NCBI GenBank assembly: GCA_039619475.1
Contig: CM077115.1
Location: 478,032,400 to 478,096,399 of the forward strand
DNA length: 64,000 nucleotides
Reading direction: 5' to 3'
From: Icerya purchasi
Taxonomy: Eukaryota; Arthropoda; Insecta; Hemiptera; Monophlebidae
Both the position numbers and the translations under genes were made by a program. Position 1 is the stretch's first letter. Every line of letters begins with the position of its first letter. Below are positions 45,842-56,375 of this stretch, in pieces. The notes beneath the pieces were generated by a model that saw only the letters and a list, made by a program, of their open reading frames with translations, made no database searches and was not told where the DNA came from.

Positions 45842-48800
45842 TTTTTTTTTTTTTTTTTTTTAAATGGGCTCGGTGTTAACACTGACCCAACTACATGGAC
45901 CTAGATCACCTACTCAGATTCTGAGGCGATCGGAGATAGAAAGTATAAAGGAAAGAAGGAGGGGAACAACGGCTGGAGATGGGAAGGAAAGGATAAAGGA
46001 AGCATTGAAAGGGGTAGGAAGATCTAACGCCAAAAGTTCGGCGTATAGATGAGAGCACTGAGGAAAAAGAGCAGAGCATTCGAAAAGGATATGGTTGGGG
46101 TCACATATAAAGGGAGGATCAGTTGAGTGGAGAGGGCAAAAGGGAGAAGGTGAAAGAGAAAAAGAAAAACGAGAAAAGGGAAGGAGGGAATGGCCAAGTC
46201 TCAGTCTGATTAAAGAAACAATAGCCGAGCGCCGAGAAAAAGGAAGAAATTGGTACCAAGGCTGTGAATTGGGAGTAGGCTGTAGGAGGAGGTAGAAAGA
46301 GGAGCGATTGGCAAAAAAGGAAGGGTAGATGTCAACCCACAGTCTGGTATGGAGACTTGCGGAGAGGAAAAGGATGTCTGAGGCAGGAAAATGCGGAAGG
46401 AATGGACCATTGAGAGACGCTGAGCGAGCTAGGAAGTCAGCTGCTTCGTTGCCCTCAATGCCAGAGTAGCCAGGAACCCATAAAAAGTCAATAAGGATAG
46501 AACGTGCTAAGCGCAAGTTGGAGATAGAGGCACGAACAGAAAGAATAATGTCATTAGTCGAGTGCGAAGGAGGAGAAGAGATAGCTTGCAGCACGGATTT
46601 GGAATCAGTAATAATGAGAAACTTACAGATCCCTCTTGAAGAGGAAATAAAGGAGACAGCACGGAGAATGGAGACTGCTTCAGCAGAAAAAATGGAACAA
46701 AAGGAAGGAAGTTTGAAGGATTCCGAGTGATTAAGCGAGGGGGCTGTAAAAGCACCGCCCACCGCGCAATCATTTTTGGAACCATCAGTGAAAATTTTTA
46801 CATGACGGGGAAATGAAGAATTTAATATGTGGACATATTCATTGACCACTGTGCTCTGAGGAGTGGAGTTAGCACGAAGAGGAAGAGAGGAGAATGAGAC
46901 GGGAAGACATGTACTATTGAAATCAAAAGAAAAGTAAGGAAGCTTATTGCGGGAAAAGACATAAGGAGAGAACTTAGAGACCCGAGCAGCTATGTGCGCA
47001 AGAACCGGGATTTTGTGAGGAACGAAGCGCCAGTGGTCATTGATATACAGATAGGAAGAAATAAGTTTAGATGAAGAGATCGGGAGGCGTTTAATTAGAA
47101 AACGGTAACCAAGCAGAGATCTGCGGATAAACAGGGGTTTAATATTAGATTCAGACAAAATGGCAGGAATGGGAGAAGACTTTAGAGCACCAATGCAGAG
47201 CCGAAGACAGGAGTTTTGGATTCTATCAAGTTTGCGCAGGAGGGAGTTTGAGGCATTGCCGTATAAGAAGGAACAGTAGTCTAGTTTGGAACGAATGATG
47301 GATTTGTAGAGAATTATGAGAATATATGGATCACCGCCCCACTTGAGAGGACATAAGGCTTTCAGGAGATTTAGTCTCTTAAGACAAGATATATAAAGGT
47401 ACTCGATATGTTCTTGGAAAGAGAGTCGACTGTTTAGGAAAAGACCAAGACAGCATATGGAATTAACAATAGGAATAGGATAGTTGGAGGAGATGATGTT
47501 TACCAGAGCACGATTATATGGGCGGAGGGAGAAAATAATAGAAGAAGACTTGGAAGGAGAAAGAGAAAGAAAAGCACTGGAGAGGGAACTACTGAAGACT
47601 GATAGAGAACAATTAATCTCCTCGTTAGCTGTAGCTAGCACGTCTGAAGTGGAGTAGATAAGGATATCATCCGCAAAAAGGAGAGAAGAAGAAGGAATGC
47701 GAAGAGTAGCGATATCAAGGAGATAAATATTAAAAAGAGAAGGACTAAGACAGGAACCCTGAGGCAAGCCGCGGTAACAACGTCTGATTGTTGAAAAGGA
47801 GGGAACAGAAAGGAAAAGAGATCTATTTTGGAACAGATTAAGAATAATGGTAACGAGAATAGGAGGAATATTGAGGGAAATGAGCTTAGAAGCCAGTGAA
47901 GGAAGATGAACATTATCAAACGCAGATGCGACGTCGACGAATGTGGCAATAGTAAACTTTCTATCTAGGAATGATTTGTAGATGTCCGATAGAAAGGTAC
48001 TAATGCAGTCGATTGGACCAAGACCAGGGCGAAAACCAAACATATTGGGAGGGAGGAGATTGTTATGCTCCAGCCACCAGACTAAACGATTGTTGATTAA
48101 GCCTTCGAAAAGTTTTCGAAGACAAGAGGCGAGGGAGATAGGTCGGAAAGAAGACTGGTTTCTTTTAGGAATAGGAATGATTATAAAATCATTCCAGGAT
48201 TTAGGAGTGTGACCAGAGATTAGAAAGGAGTTATAGATAGCTAAGAGAGAATGCAACGAGGAAGAGGAGAGATTTTTAAGGATTGGATATGAGAGGCCAT
48301 CTAGTCCGGGGGTGGAGTTAGTGGATTTGTTAAGAACGGATAGGAGCTCATCGTAACGAAAAGGAGAGGAAAGAAAATGGTCTTCAGAGGTAGAGTAGTA
48401 AGAGGGGGAACTAATTTCTTCAAGAGAAGGAACATAAGCGGGCGAGATAAAGTCCAAAAAGGAATGAAGATGTGGCAACGCAGGAGTAGAATGAAGAGGG
48501 AGCTCGGAGGAGGGAAATCTAAAGGCGCTAGCTAACTTCCAAATTTGAGAGAAGGGCGTATCTCTAGAAAATGAGGAACAGAAACTTCTCCAAGAATTCC
48601 TCTTGGCAGCCTTTAGGATGCTACGGGCTCTAGCGTTAGCTTCTTTGTGAGCTAGGAAGTTAGACATAGAAGAGCAGGAGCGAAAAGTTCTAAAAGTGTC
48701 GGTACTCTTCCTGAAGGCTGCTTTACACTCGTCATTCCACCAGAGTGAGGAGGCAGCAGAAGTTTTATTCTTTACTTGCCGAAATCCAAAATCGATTGAT

Positions 48801-48850
48801 AGATTAGTTTTTATTTTTAGTGTTCAAGTTTACGCGGCTATTATTAGGAT
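45842..48850 (-). mobile_element. LINE family B copy 3, long, nearly intact ORF2, 5'-truncated
   Basis: The minus-strand element ends with a 20-base T-run at 45842..45861 (antisense poly(A)). Its UTR includes TTGGGTCAGTGTTAACACCG in antisense, related to the tails of the 10.6 and 26.0 kb copies. It contains one long frame covering the pre-RT linker, RT, RNase H and C-terminal domain. No endonuclease is found upstream, so the element stops near 48.83 to 48.85 kb, close to a dispersed repeat that begins near 48870. Confidence 0.93.
45914..48823 (-). CDS. LINE ORF2 polyprotein fragment: reverse transcriptase and RNase H
   Basis: The open frame spans about 970 codons without interruption. The first ATG gives 917 residues, but the frame continues upstream through SLWWNDECKAAF, the linker between endonuclease and RT, so that ATG is unlikely to be a true start. 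In the 917-residue numbering, RT motifs are STPGLDG (118-124), FRPISLASCLRK (174-185), FVDVASAFD (243-251), LPQGSCLSPSLFN (301-313) and the catalytic FADD (331-334). RNase H follows: FTDGS (Asp627), SAE (Glu663), ITDS (Asp688), LWVPGYSGIEGNEAAD (Asp744), with Tyr where most have His (GYSG). A Cys/His cluster (CPLHSTD...CDPNHILFEC) lies near the C-terminus. It would copy element RNA at a nicked target. Lack of the endonuclease should make it inactive alone. The minus-strand frames at 46210..46410, 46507..46785 and 47635..47949 are shadows. Confidence 0.93.
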   Translation of the reverse strand, partial: TLKIKTNLSIDFGFRQVKNKTSAASSLWWNDECKAAFRKSTDTFRTFRSCSSMSNFLAHKEANARARSILKAAKRNSWRSFCSSFSRDTPFSQIWKLASAFRFPSSELPLHSTPALPHLHSFLDFISPAYVPSLEEISSPSYYSTSEDHFLSSPFRYDELLSVLNKSTNSTPGLDGLSYPILKNLSSSSLHSLLAIYNSFLISGHTPKSWNDFIIIPIPKRNQSSFRPISLASCLRKLFEGLINNRLVWWLEHNNLLPPNMFGFRPGLGPIDCISTFLSDIYKSFLDRKFTIATFVDVASAFDNVHLPSLASKLISLNIPPILVTIILNLFQNRSLFLSVPSFSTIRRCYRGLPQGSCLSPSLFNIYLLDIATLRIPSSSLLFADDILIYSTSDVLATANEEINCSLSVFSSSLSSAFLSLSPSKSSSIIFSLRPYNRALVNIISSNYPIPIVNSICCLGLFLNSRLSFQEHIEYLYISCLKRLNLLKALCPLKWGGDPYILIILYKSIIRSKLDYCSFLYGNASNSLLRKLDRIQNSCLRLCIGALKSSPIPAILSESNIKPLFIRRSLLGYRFLIKRLPISSSKLISSYLYINDHWRFVPHKIPVLAHIAARVSKFSPYVFSRNKLPYFSFDFNSTCLPVSFSSLPLRANSTPQSTVVNEYVHILNSSFPRHVKIFTDGSKNDCAVGGAFTAPSLNHSESFKLPSFCSIFSAEAVSILRAVSFISSSRGICKFLIITDSKSVLQAISSPPSHSTNDIILSVRASISNLRLARSILIDFLWVPGYSGIEGNEAADFLARSASLNGPFLPHFPASDILFLSASLHTRLWVDIYPSFFANRSSFYLLLQPTPNSQPWYQFLPFSRRSAIVSLIRLRLGHSLLPFSRFSFSLSPSPFCPLHSTDPPFICDPNHILFECSALFPQCSHLYAELLALDLPTPFNASFILSFPSPAVVPLLLSFILSISDRLRI

Positions 48851-48869
48851 AGAGAGGAGAATTTCGCTA

Positions 48870-49211
48870 ATCGGAAAACTCAGCCACTCTGGCAAGGAGC
48901 TCTGCTTCTTGACCCTTCTTGCTCACATTTCTATCTTTTTCTCTTCTATACTTGTATAAAATAATCAAAATTTACAACGTAATTCTTACTGGCATCAATA
49001 CAAAAAAAAATCCTATTATAACATTTAAATTTCATTATATACAATTAAGACATTTTTTAATTACATTAACAAAAATCTTATAAAATATAACAAACGTTAC
49101 ATAAAATTGGGACACTTTTTTGGGACATTTTTTTGGGACATTTTGCGTTACATAAAATTGGGACATTTTTCTGTGACATTTTTTGGGGGGTAGCCTAAGA
49201 ATTACGTTGTA

Positions 49212-49216
<5 letters not shown>
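48870..49216 (-). repeat. Dispersed repeat D copy 1 with GTCCCA / TATGTAACG array
   Basis: In antisense the unit reads TTAATTACAACGTAATTCTT, AGGCTACC, then an array of AAAAATGTCCCAATTTTATG/TAACG words. After GATGCCAGTAAGAATTACGT and TTTGATTATTTTATACAAGT it closes near CCAGAGTGGCTGAGTTTTCC. The same order occurs on the plus strand at 61310..61760. No protein is encoded. The class (solo LTR, SINE-like or DNA element) is unknown. Confidence 0.8.

Positions 49217-49260
<44 letters not shown>
49217..49260. repeat. (AT)n microsatellite
   Basis: TA run at the junction of two copies of dispersed repeat D. A shorter ATATAT is at the same place in the 61-kb copy. Confidence 0.95.
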
Positions 49261-49264
<4 letters not shown>

Positions 49265-49470
49265 CGGCCATTTTGGCCTCGTAAGGGGGCTGGCGCCTTC
49301 TATACTTTGTATAAAATGATCAAAATTTACAATGTAATTCTTACCGGCATTGACACAAAAAAAAATAACAAAATCACAAAAATCCTATGCTAACATTTAA
49401 CTTTCATTACATAAGATTAAGACATTTTTTCGTTACATAAAATTGTGACCTTTATTCAATAACATAATCA
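49261..49470 (-). repeat. Dispersed repeat D copy 2, partial
   Basis: In antisense it contains AATGTCTTAATCTTATGTAA, then AATGCCGGTAAGAATTACAT and TTTTGATCATTTTATACAAA, and finally TTACGAGGCCAAAATGGCCG, AGTTT. It is the end half of the unit described at 48870..49216, in tandem with it and in the same orientation. Confidence 0.8.
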
Positions 49471-52400
49471 TTCTAGAATGTTTGTTTCCCGTAATCACAA
49501 TATTTCAGTTGTATTATTTCTGTAATGAACATATTTCGAGTGTTATCTTTTAATCTTTTTTTTTTTTTCTTCTCATCAGCCAGTCTCAATAGCAGGTTTT
49601 TTTTTCGCGATTTTGAATCGAATTATATTCTGTACTTATTCTAATGGTCTTGGAGGTCGATGGAGTTTGCTTCTTTAATCAGCCTAAGAAAAAAACACAA
49701 TTCTTTATATAACGTCGTTGAGTACATATCTATTAGGCACTAATAAATAAATATGGTCCAAACTTTCTCCGGTTATTCGCTCAAAATAAACCCGTGTTTC
49801 CCAAAAACAATGGTCCATATGAATTTTTCCCGTTCAGTTTATTATTTACGTTATTTTCGACTTTAATTATAAATTATTAATAATTTATAATCAAAGCGGA
49901 AAATAATGTAAATAACATATGTCTGAGAAGTATTGAGTTAACACATTTGTACAAAATGTGGCCATTTTCGTATGAATAGAGCAATTTCGTACATTCTGCG
50001 ATGTGGTTTTCGCACTGCTTAAGGGGCCGGTTACGCCCCAAATTAGTCGAGTGAAGCCGGGCGACTGAGAATAATTCAATTATATTCGATTACATTCGAT
50101 TAGGCTATTTCACGAAACGTACGACCGAGTACCGTTCATACTGGGAGTCGCGTACTTCATAAGTCGAATTAGCGTGATTCATCTCATTTTCAATACGTTG
50201 AATTTTTCGTTAGTTAAGATGCCATTTGCAATCTTAATCATTTATTTTACATTTTACGTAGCTACAAGATTTGATGTAATCCTGTACACTATTTTGTATA
50301 ATGAAAAGGGTTAAAAAATTAAGCGAGCCAAGTAGGCGAACTTCTCATGTTTAAAAAATCCATAATTATTTCACTATTTATTTCTTACATCTTACGTGTG
50401 TGTATCTTTTCAACAGTCAGCGATCAAAAGAAATTATATATAATTTCTTTCGTATGTTGATTAAAAAACTGTTTGAAATATGAAATTTCATTAAAGTGGA
50501 AATAGTGAAAGGAAAAACGTACCCGACGAAAATATATAATCTGCTCTTTTTGAAGTTGGTCCAGACAAGCTAAACAGTTTCTGCGGAAGCTCAACGATTT
50601 TTCTGAGCCAATTACATAAAATTTCGTTATATCGAAGGTCTACGTTTAATTATTCGCAAGTGTTAATCGGTGTTAGTGTTTTTAAACCGTTTTAGTTTAC
50701 GCAAACTTTAATTACCGTTACACTCGTATTTCACAGGGAATATTTTAATAATTTAAAGATGATCCGGTGCTACATGAATTTTCGATGAAATATGTGTATA
50801 ATTGTTTTTGTAACGTTTTGTGTGTATCATTACAGAGTTTATCGAACACAACTAAGCGCATTTTAGTGTGTGTCAAGTATTTTCCATCCGTTCCTTATTT
50901 AAGTGGTGAATATTTCACGGACCGAGAATTTTATTGATTGTTTGTGTACGGAGAAATTAACTTCTTCGAAATTATGTAATTCCATTAACAAAATTATTTT
51001 GTTACATCGAAATAATACACTGTACTATGCTGAAACACGTACATACACAGCAACAGTGTGTCAACGGTACACGATTATACAGTATAACTGATTCTGGAAA
51101 TTTCACTAACGCGTGTTTAAAATGTAGAATGTTAATTAAAACCGCCCCCCCCGGATTATTATTAATTGAACATCGTTTCAAAAACTTGTCGAACTTTTAA
51201 ACGGTCATTTGTCTTTTCAAAAAAAATCAATAAGTATTTTTTCAGACAAAAACTGCTCGTCTACCGTTCCCGTTTCCCTCTCTATTATTTCTACTTCAGC
51301 CAGATTTATTACTAAAAAACGAACATTAAATCTACGCTGTAAGAAAAAAGGAAATTACAAAATAGAGGCGATTTCTTTTTAATTTGTAATTCGCTAAAAA
51401 ATTATCGCATTTTCTTTGGCAAATTTAACTCTGAGATTGGTAAAGTCACTGTTGTTAAAGCTGGGCGAGAACAGTATACTAGCTGTTGTGTGCTCCTCCA
51501 CGTGGTGATTCTTTCCATTGCAAGGCGGCAGGATAGCTCTCGGATGACAGCGATTCGAATAAGTGGTGTGCAGAGGCTTTGGCGGCGTCAGTTTTATAAG
51601 ATTCCCGTTTATCTGAAGAACGATGCGTTTTGGGGGCCTGTTGATTTTCTTTTTATTACCACTGCTCCGAACAAATATAGCGTAAAAGTTAATATCACCA
51701 TCGAAGAATTTCGACAATTATTTTTGGTAAAAGTTGGAAAGTCAAGTCTACCGATTCTATGATTGATAACTTTAGTTATATACACAGAGGTGATTTTTTT
51801 TGGAGACCATCAAAAGCGGTTTAGAAAAAGATAAAATTTTAGCCAGGCGCAATAAAAATAATTTCAAATAGAAATTCATATAATTAATGATACGGGACTG
51901 GTTACTTTGAGCCATGTAAGGTTTGAAAGAACTGCCTTAAATGTCTAAATATTTTACGTTATAATTTTTTAAGCGAGCGGATGAACTGTTTATAATCTTC
52001 GGTTCTAAAGCGTTATTTTCATCGAAAAATGGACCTTATTATTTCTTTGAACATGCGAAATGTGTGTCCTATGACGACGCCGCAAATCTCTGAGTTATTG
52101 TATTTTGGAAACATGCGTTACAGCAGAAGTAGTTCAATGCAAGTATTAAAGATACTGATATCGATTTTATTATCGCTGCGAAAATCAAATTAACCCGATT
52201 CTATCTAGATTTTAACATTTGCACTCGCTAATTAGTTATAAAAACCGCATCAAGATTAAACACGCTAGTTCTCGAGCCTAATTCGAAACGAACAGAGATA
52301 TTTCTCGCTCAAGCTCATAATAAATATCGATACCGAGTAGAGAGGGCCATTGTACACAACACACATGTACACACACACATCCACATAAACATCTACATTA

Positions 52401-53099
52401 TCAACGTACAGGTGTGGGGTTCCCTCTCGGTAAGCAGTACCCTTCACATAAATCAACTTATGGCAGCTTATCGAGAGGTGTCCCGCACTTTTTTTCTACG
52501 CGTACTCTACGAAATTAAAGCCACAAATCATCATTTCGCGGAATTAAATCCGCGCAAGCTAGACCGAATACACCGGACCGTTTGATGAAGGCTATGTAGT
52601 AATTTGAAAGAATTTTCGAGAGAGAAACATATAGTTAGGTAATTATTCTGTTAAGTGTTAAACAACGTCGAGCTAATTGTCTGGAAAACTTGCAAGTGTT
52701 GCTCTTGCAATCGCTGCTTTTTTATTAATTTTTAATCGCATCGTTAAAAAAAAAATATTAATTTTTTAAACAAATTTTAATCGACTCTTAAACGTAAAAG
52801 AAAGATATATTTTTTCCAAATTTAATTATGGGTATCTAAATAAATTTACTTTATTACAAAGAAGAAAAAAGTATGAATACATTTAAGTTTACGGAATAGT
52901 CTCTAATACATATGTAGGCTACATTTCGTCGACATTCAGAACGATATGCACGCTGTTAAATTTTCCTTAATGAACAGTTTATTTTTGACATTAATTTTTA
53001 AGCGTATTTTTATTTCACTTTCCTCTCCAATCTTTTTTTTTGTCATAGAAAACATTACGCAATATAAACGATGTAAAAATCTTTGTCTTACCATCTTAC
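49471..53099. other. No identifiable gene
   Basis: AT-rich to moderately balanced sequence. The frames at 51394..51717 (minus) and 51490..51762 (plus) overlap in antisense and have no recognised domain. An (AC)-like tract lies at 52350..52385. Confidence 0.35.

Positions 53100-53133
<34 letters not shown>
53100..53133. repeat. (AT)n microsatellite
   Basis: TA dinucleotide run. Confidence 0.95.
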
Positions 53134-53135
<2 letters not shown>

Positions 53136-55631
53136 GTTAAGCATAAATTACACCGATTTTTTTCTTTTTTGTATTCCGCCAATCGGACACTACTGCTTTC
53201 AGTTGCAGAGTACTTGATAAATTAATTTAGAAATTTTTAAAAACGATTAATTTTTCATTTGTATCATGCTCGATTAACGTGATTAATATCCATACTTTAT
53301 TTAAGTATATCAGCGTTTCAGTGTAAAACAAGAATGTTTCGGGCACTTTTAGCATTCTGCTAGTAGTAGAAAAGCGTGAAACATATTTATTATCGAATAT
53401 TTAAAATATCCTATAAATTGAGTTCTTTATTCGATTTTTATAGATATTTGTATGAAACTTACGAATATCCTCTCACAAGACATGCTGCAAAGATTTTATC
53501 GTATCGTTTTGTTTTAATTAATTTAATATTTTATTTAATCGTCTTGTTTTTTCTTGTTTTTGTACGAAGAGAAAAAGCTTCACAGAAATTTTTAATCGAT
53601 ACGCTATTTCAACACTTAAGAAGGTGATTTTTCCTGTTCCTAGATCTGTAGGTACGGTACCGTTATCGAATTTGAATAAAATTGTCTTGTAAATATGGTA
53701 ACAGTTGGATTGTTTTGAAGTTGAACTCTCTAATATTCGTTGTTAAATGAATTTTCTTTACTGCGCTCCAAAAAGTTGAATATTTTAACGGAAGCGTTTG
53801 CCTGAACTTATCGGGATAGTAACTCCACCAAATGGAACAACTTGATTATTTCGCAAGTCTTTCCAATGCTTCCAATGACTTCTTGTAAGCCATTGTACAC
53901 TCATCTCTATGATACATTTTACATATACAATTTATGAAACTTAATTTATGAAAATTAATTCTATTACGGTTTCTTTTTTGATTTTTGCTTATTTTAAAAA
54001 CACTCGAGCAATCGCGTTGAAATTTTAAAAAAAAATGACATGTCTATATTTTCGGCTATATATTATGTTACTTTATCTAATGTGTATCCCTTCGGTTAAT
54101 TACAATCTATAGACAGAGTATACATCTGCACAAATATCATTTAAATAGATACATGCAGATACAAAGGTGAATAATTTATTTATATCAAACACTTCACCGG
54201 CATTTTCAAGGTACTTGGTAAAAATGAAGGTGTAACAGTATATTAATTTTTTAATTACTGATAGCATTTCAAAAAAAAAAAAAAAAAAAAAGGAAAAAGA
54301 GGAAAAAGAGATGGTAAAAGGTTGGAATTGATTTGATGAGAAGTGATTTTATTATATGTCGTTTTCATTTCATACATTTTACGATAATTCAAATTAGGCT
54401 AATTTATTTTACGTCACAATTTTATTTTTTCATCTCCATTTTAATTTAATTTTTCTATTTCAATCATTCGGATCCATTATTTTTCAATTACTTTTTTCTC
54501 TCCGTTAAATTTTCTCCGTGATTTATTATTTTCATATCCATTTAATTTATTATTGATGTTAAAAAATTAATTCTACCATGCGGATTTAAATGAAAGAAAA
54601 CTGTTGAAAAATTGACGAACACTTTGGAAAAAGACACAATGTGAACAGTGCAAATCACAATTTCAAATGCTATGCGGTTCAATTTCCTCCAGCACTTTAC
54701 TCTTCAAAATCACAAACAGTGTTGTAAAGAACGGTTTTTTTTTTTCTAGCCTCATTATCGACCTGTTTGTTTGCTTGACAATGATGATCGTTTCCTCATA
54801 ACGAACCTGTTTCAGCACACCCTCTCTCTCACCCATATATACATATATTCTTTCTCGCTCATCTCATCCCCGATCGGATACTGTCGCTGCGTAATTGTAT
54901 TTACACACATTTATGCAATTATACATTCTCCCGCAGATACAGTCACGATACGTTTTTCTGAAATTGCTCTCTATAATGCTGAAAGCAAATCATAGATCGC
55001 GCCACTTAAATTATTTTTCGGAACGCTTAGAATTTCCTGTTCCCGGGGGAATTTAGGGATAAAAAGTATATGCAAACACTCTTATATAGAAATGAAACGT
55101 TATGTAAAAATTTCAGGTCAATCCATCCGCTATTTTTCGAGTTTTGCCGTCACAAACATACGGTCGCTTCATTTTTATGTGCGTACAAATGTAAGAAAAG
55201 ATATAAACTAACGGGATATGATCATGGGACCCAAAACGTGTATTGTACCCCGGGCTAAGAAGAATAACATAGTCAATAATATATTCCATATATCGCATTT
55301 TATTAACAGCAGACCATGTTAAAAAAAACACATATAGTTCTAGCGGCGGTTTTTTCAGTTTATTTTATCCCAAATGTCATTTGCCGTAATATCAGTATGA
55401 TTTTTATACTTTATTTCTGCATTACGACTTGCGCAACAAATTTTAATGCTAAAGCTAAAATAGCGCACTTTTTTTTACCACGGTAAGATTTCTAAAACAT
55501 ACTTGCTGTGCGATTCATCAGAGTTGCGCGGTAAACCTAATCTTATTAGCTGTACGTTCGAAGGATATCGTTTTTTTTTTTTTTTTTTGTTTGCCGCGAG
55601 AGATTATATTTTCGTTAGTCTTACGTCGTAA
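53134..55631. other. No identifiable gene
   Basis: AT-rich. An A-run at 54271..54292 followed by GGAAAAAGAGGAAAAAGAG could be a decayed LINE tail, but no upstream coding motif was recognised. A T-run lies at 55571..55588. Confidence 0.35.
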
Positions 55632-56375
55632 CTTCTTCTTCTTCATCCGCCGTCTCCGTCTCGAAGGTTGGCGATCCACAATTGGAATTTATTTCTATCA
55701 ACAGTTGTTCGGAAAAGTTCTAATGAGGAACAGTTGAACCAGTTGTTAAGATTATATCCATCCATGAAATTTGACGTCTACCTCTCGATCTCTTCCCGGC
55801 CACAATTTTACCCTCAAGTAGTATTTTTAGACATGATTTGATCCTCTTAAGATATGTCCCAAGTATTGTAGTTTCCGTTTTTTGATGGTTCGTAGCAGTT
55901 CAAGGTTCTTTCCCAGTCTATTAAGTATTTCAATATTCTTTACTTTTTGTGTCCATGGTACTTTCAGGGCACGTCGGTAGCAGTACATCTCAAAAGCGCT
56001 GATTTTTTTTTTCTAAAGTTGAGTCTAGTGTCCAGCACTCACAACTAAATATTAGATTGGAGAAAACGTAGCATCTCGGGAGTCTGATTCTGAGTTCCAG
56101 TTTCAGTTCTTGACGCGTGAATCGGTTCTTCATTCTTATTAGCGCTCCTCTCGCCTACTCAATCCTGCTACGTATCTCAGGTTTGGAAGAGCAATTTTCT
56201 TCAAGTATACTTTCCAAATACTTGATATGCGTGGGACTTGTTCAATTTTTTCACCGTTTACTTTGATTGAGCATTTAATTGGCTTCTTCGAGAATACAAT
56301 TTGTCTTAGATGTGTTCATTTTTAAACCGTATGCAGCACTTTTGTAACTGCTGGCTCGAAAATTAAGCTTTATGT
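55632..56375 (-). mobile_element. RTE-type LINE, 3' half of RT plus tail
   Basis: Minus-strand frames give SRRGALIRMKNRFTRQELKL, ELRIRLPRCYVFSNLIFSCE, CWTLDSTLEKK, and further on the block equivalent to TILGTYLKRIKSCLKILLEG and KIVAGKRSRGRQISWMDIIL. This is the thumb-to-C-terminus of RTE-type elements (RLLKCYVFSxLLYGAETWTL ... GKxxGxRxxGRxxxSW). The tail, ending GGCGGATGAAGAAGAAG, is nearly identical to 38422..38538. The conserved 'YGAETW' is changed to 'FSCECW', and some frame changes are present. Confidence 0.8.

Noticed and set aside
47982..48212. Plus-strand frame inside LINE B3
   Set aside because: Antisense shadow of the RT domain.
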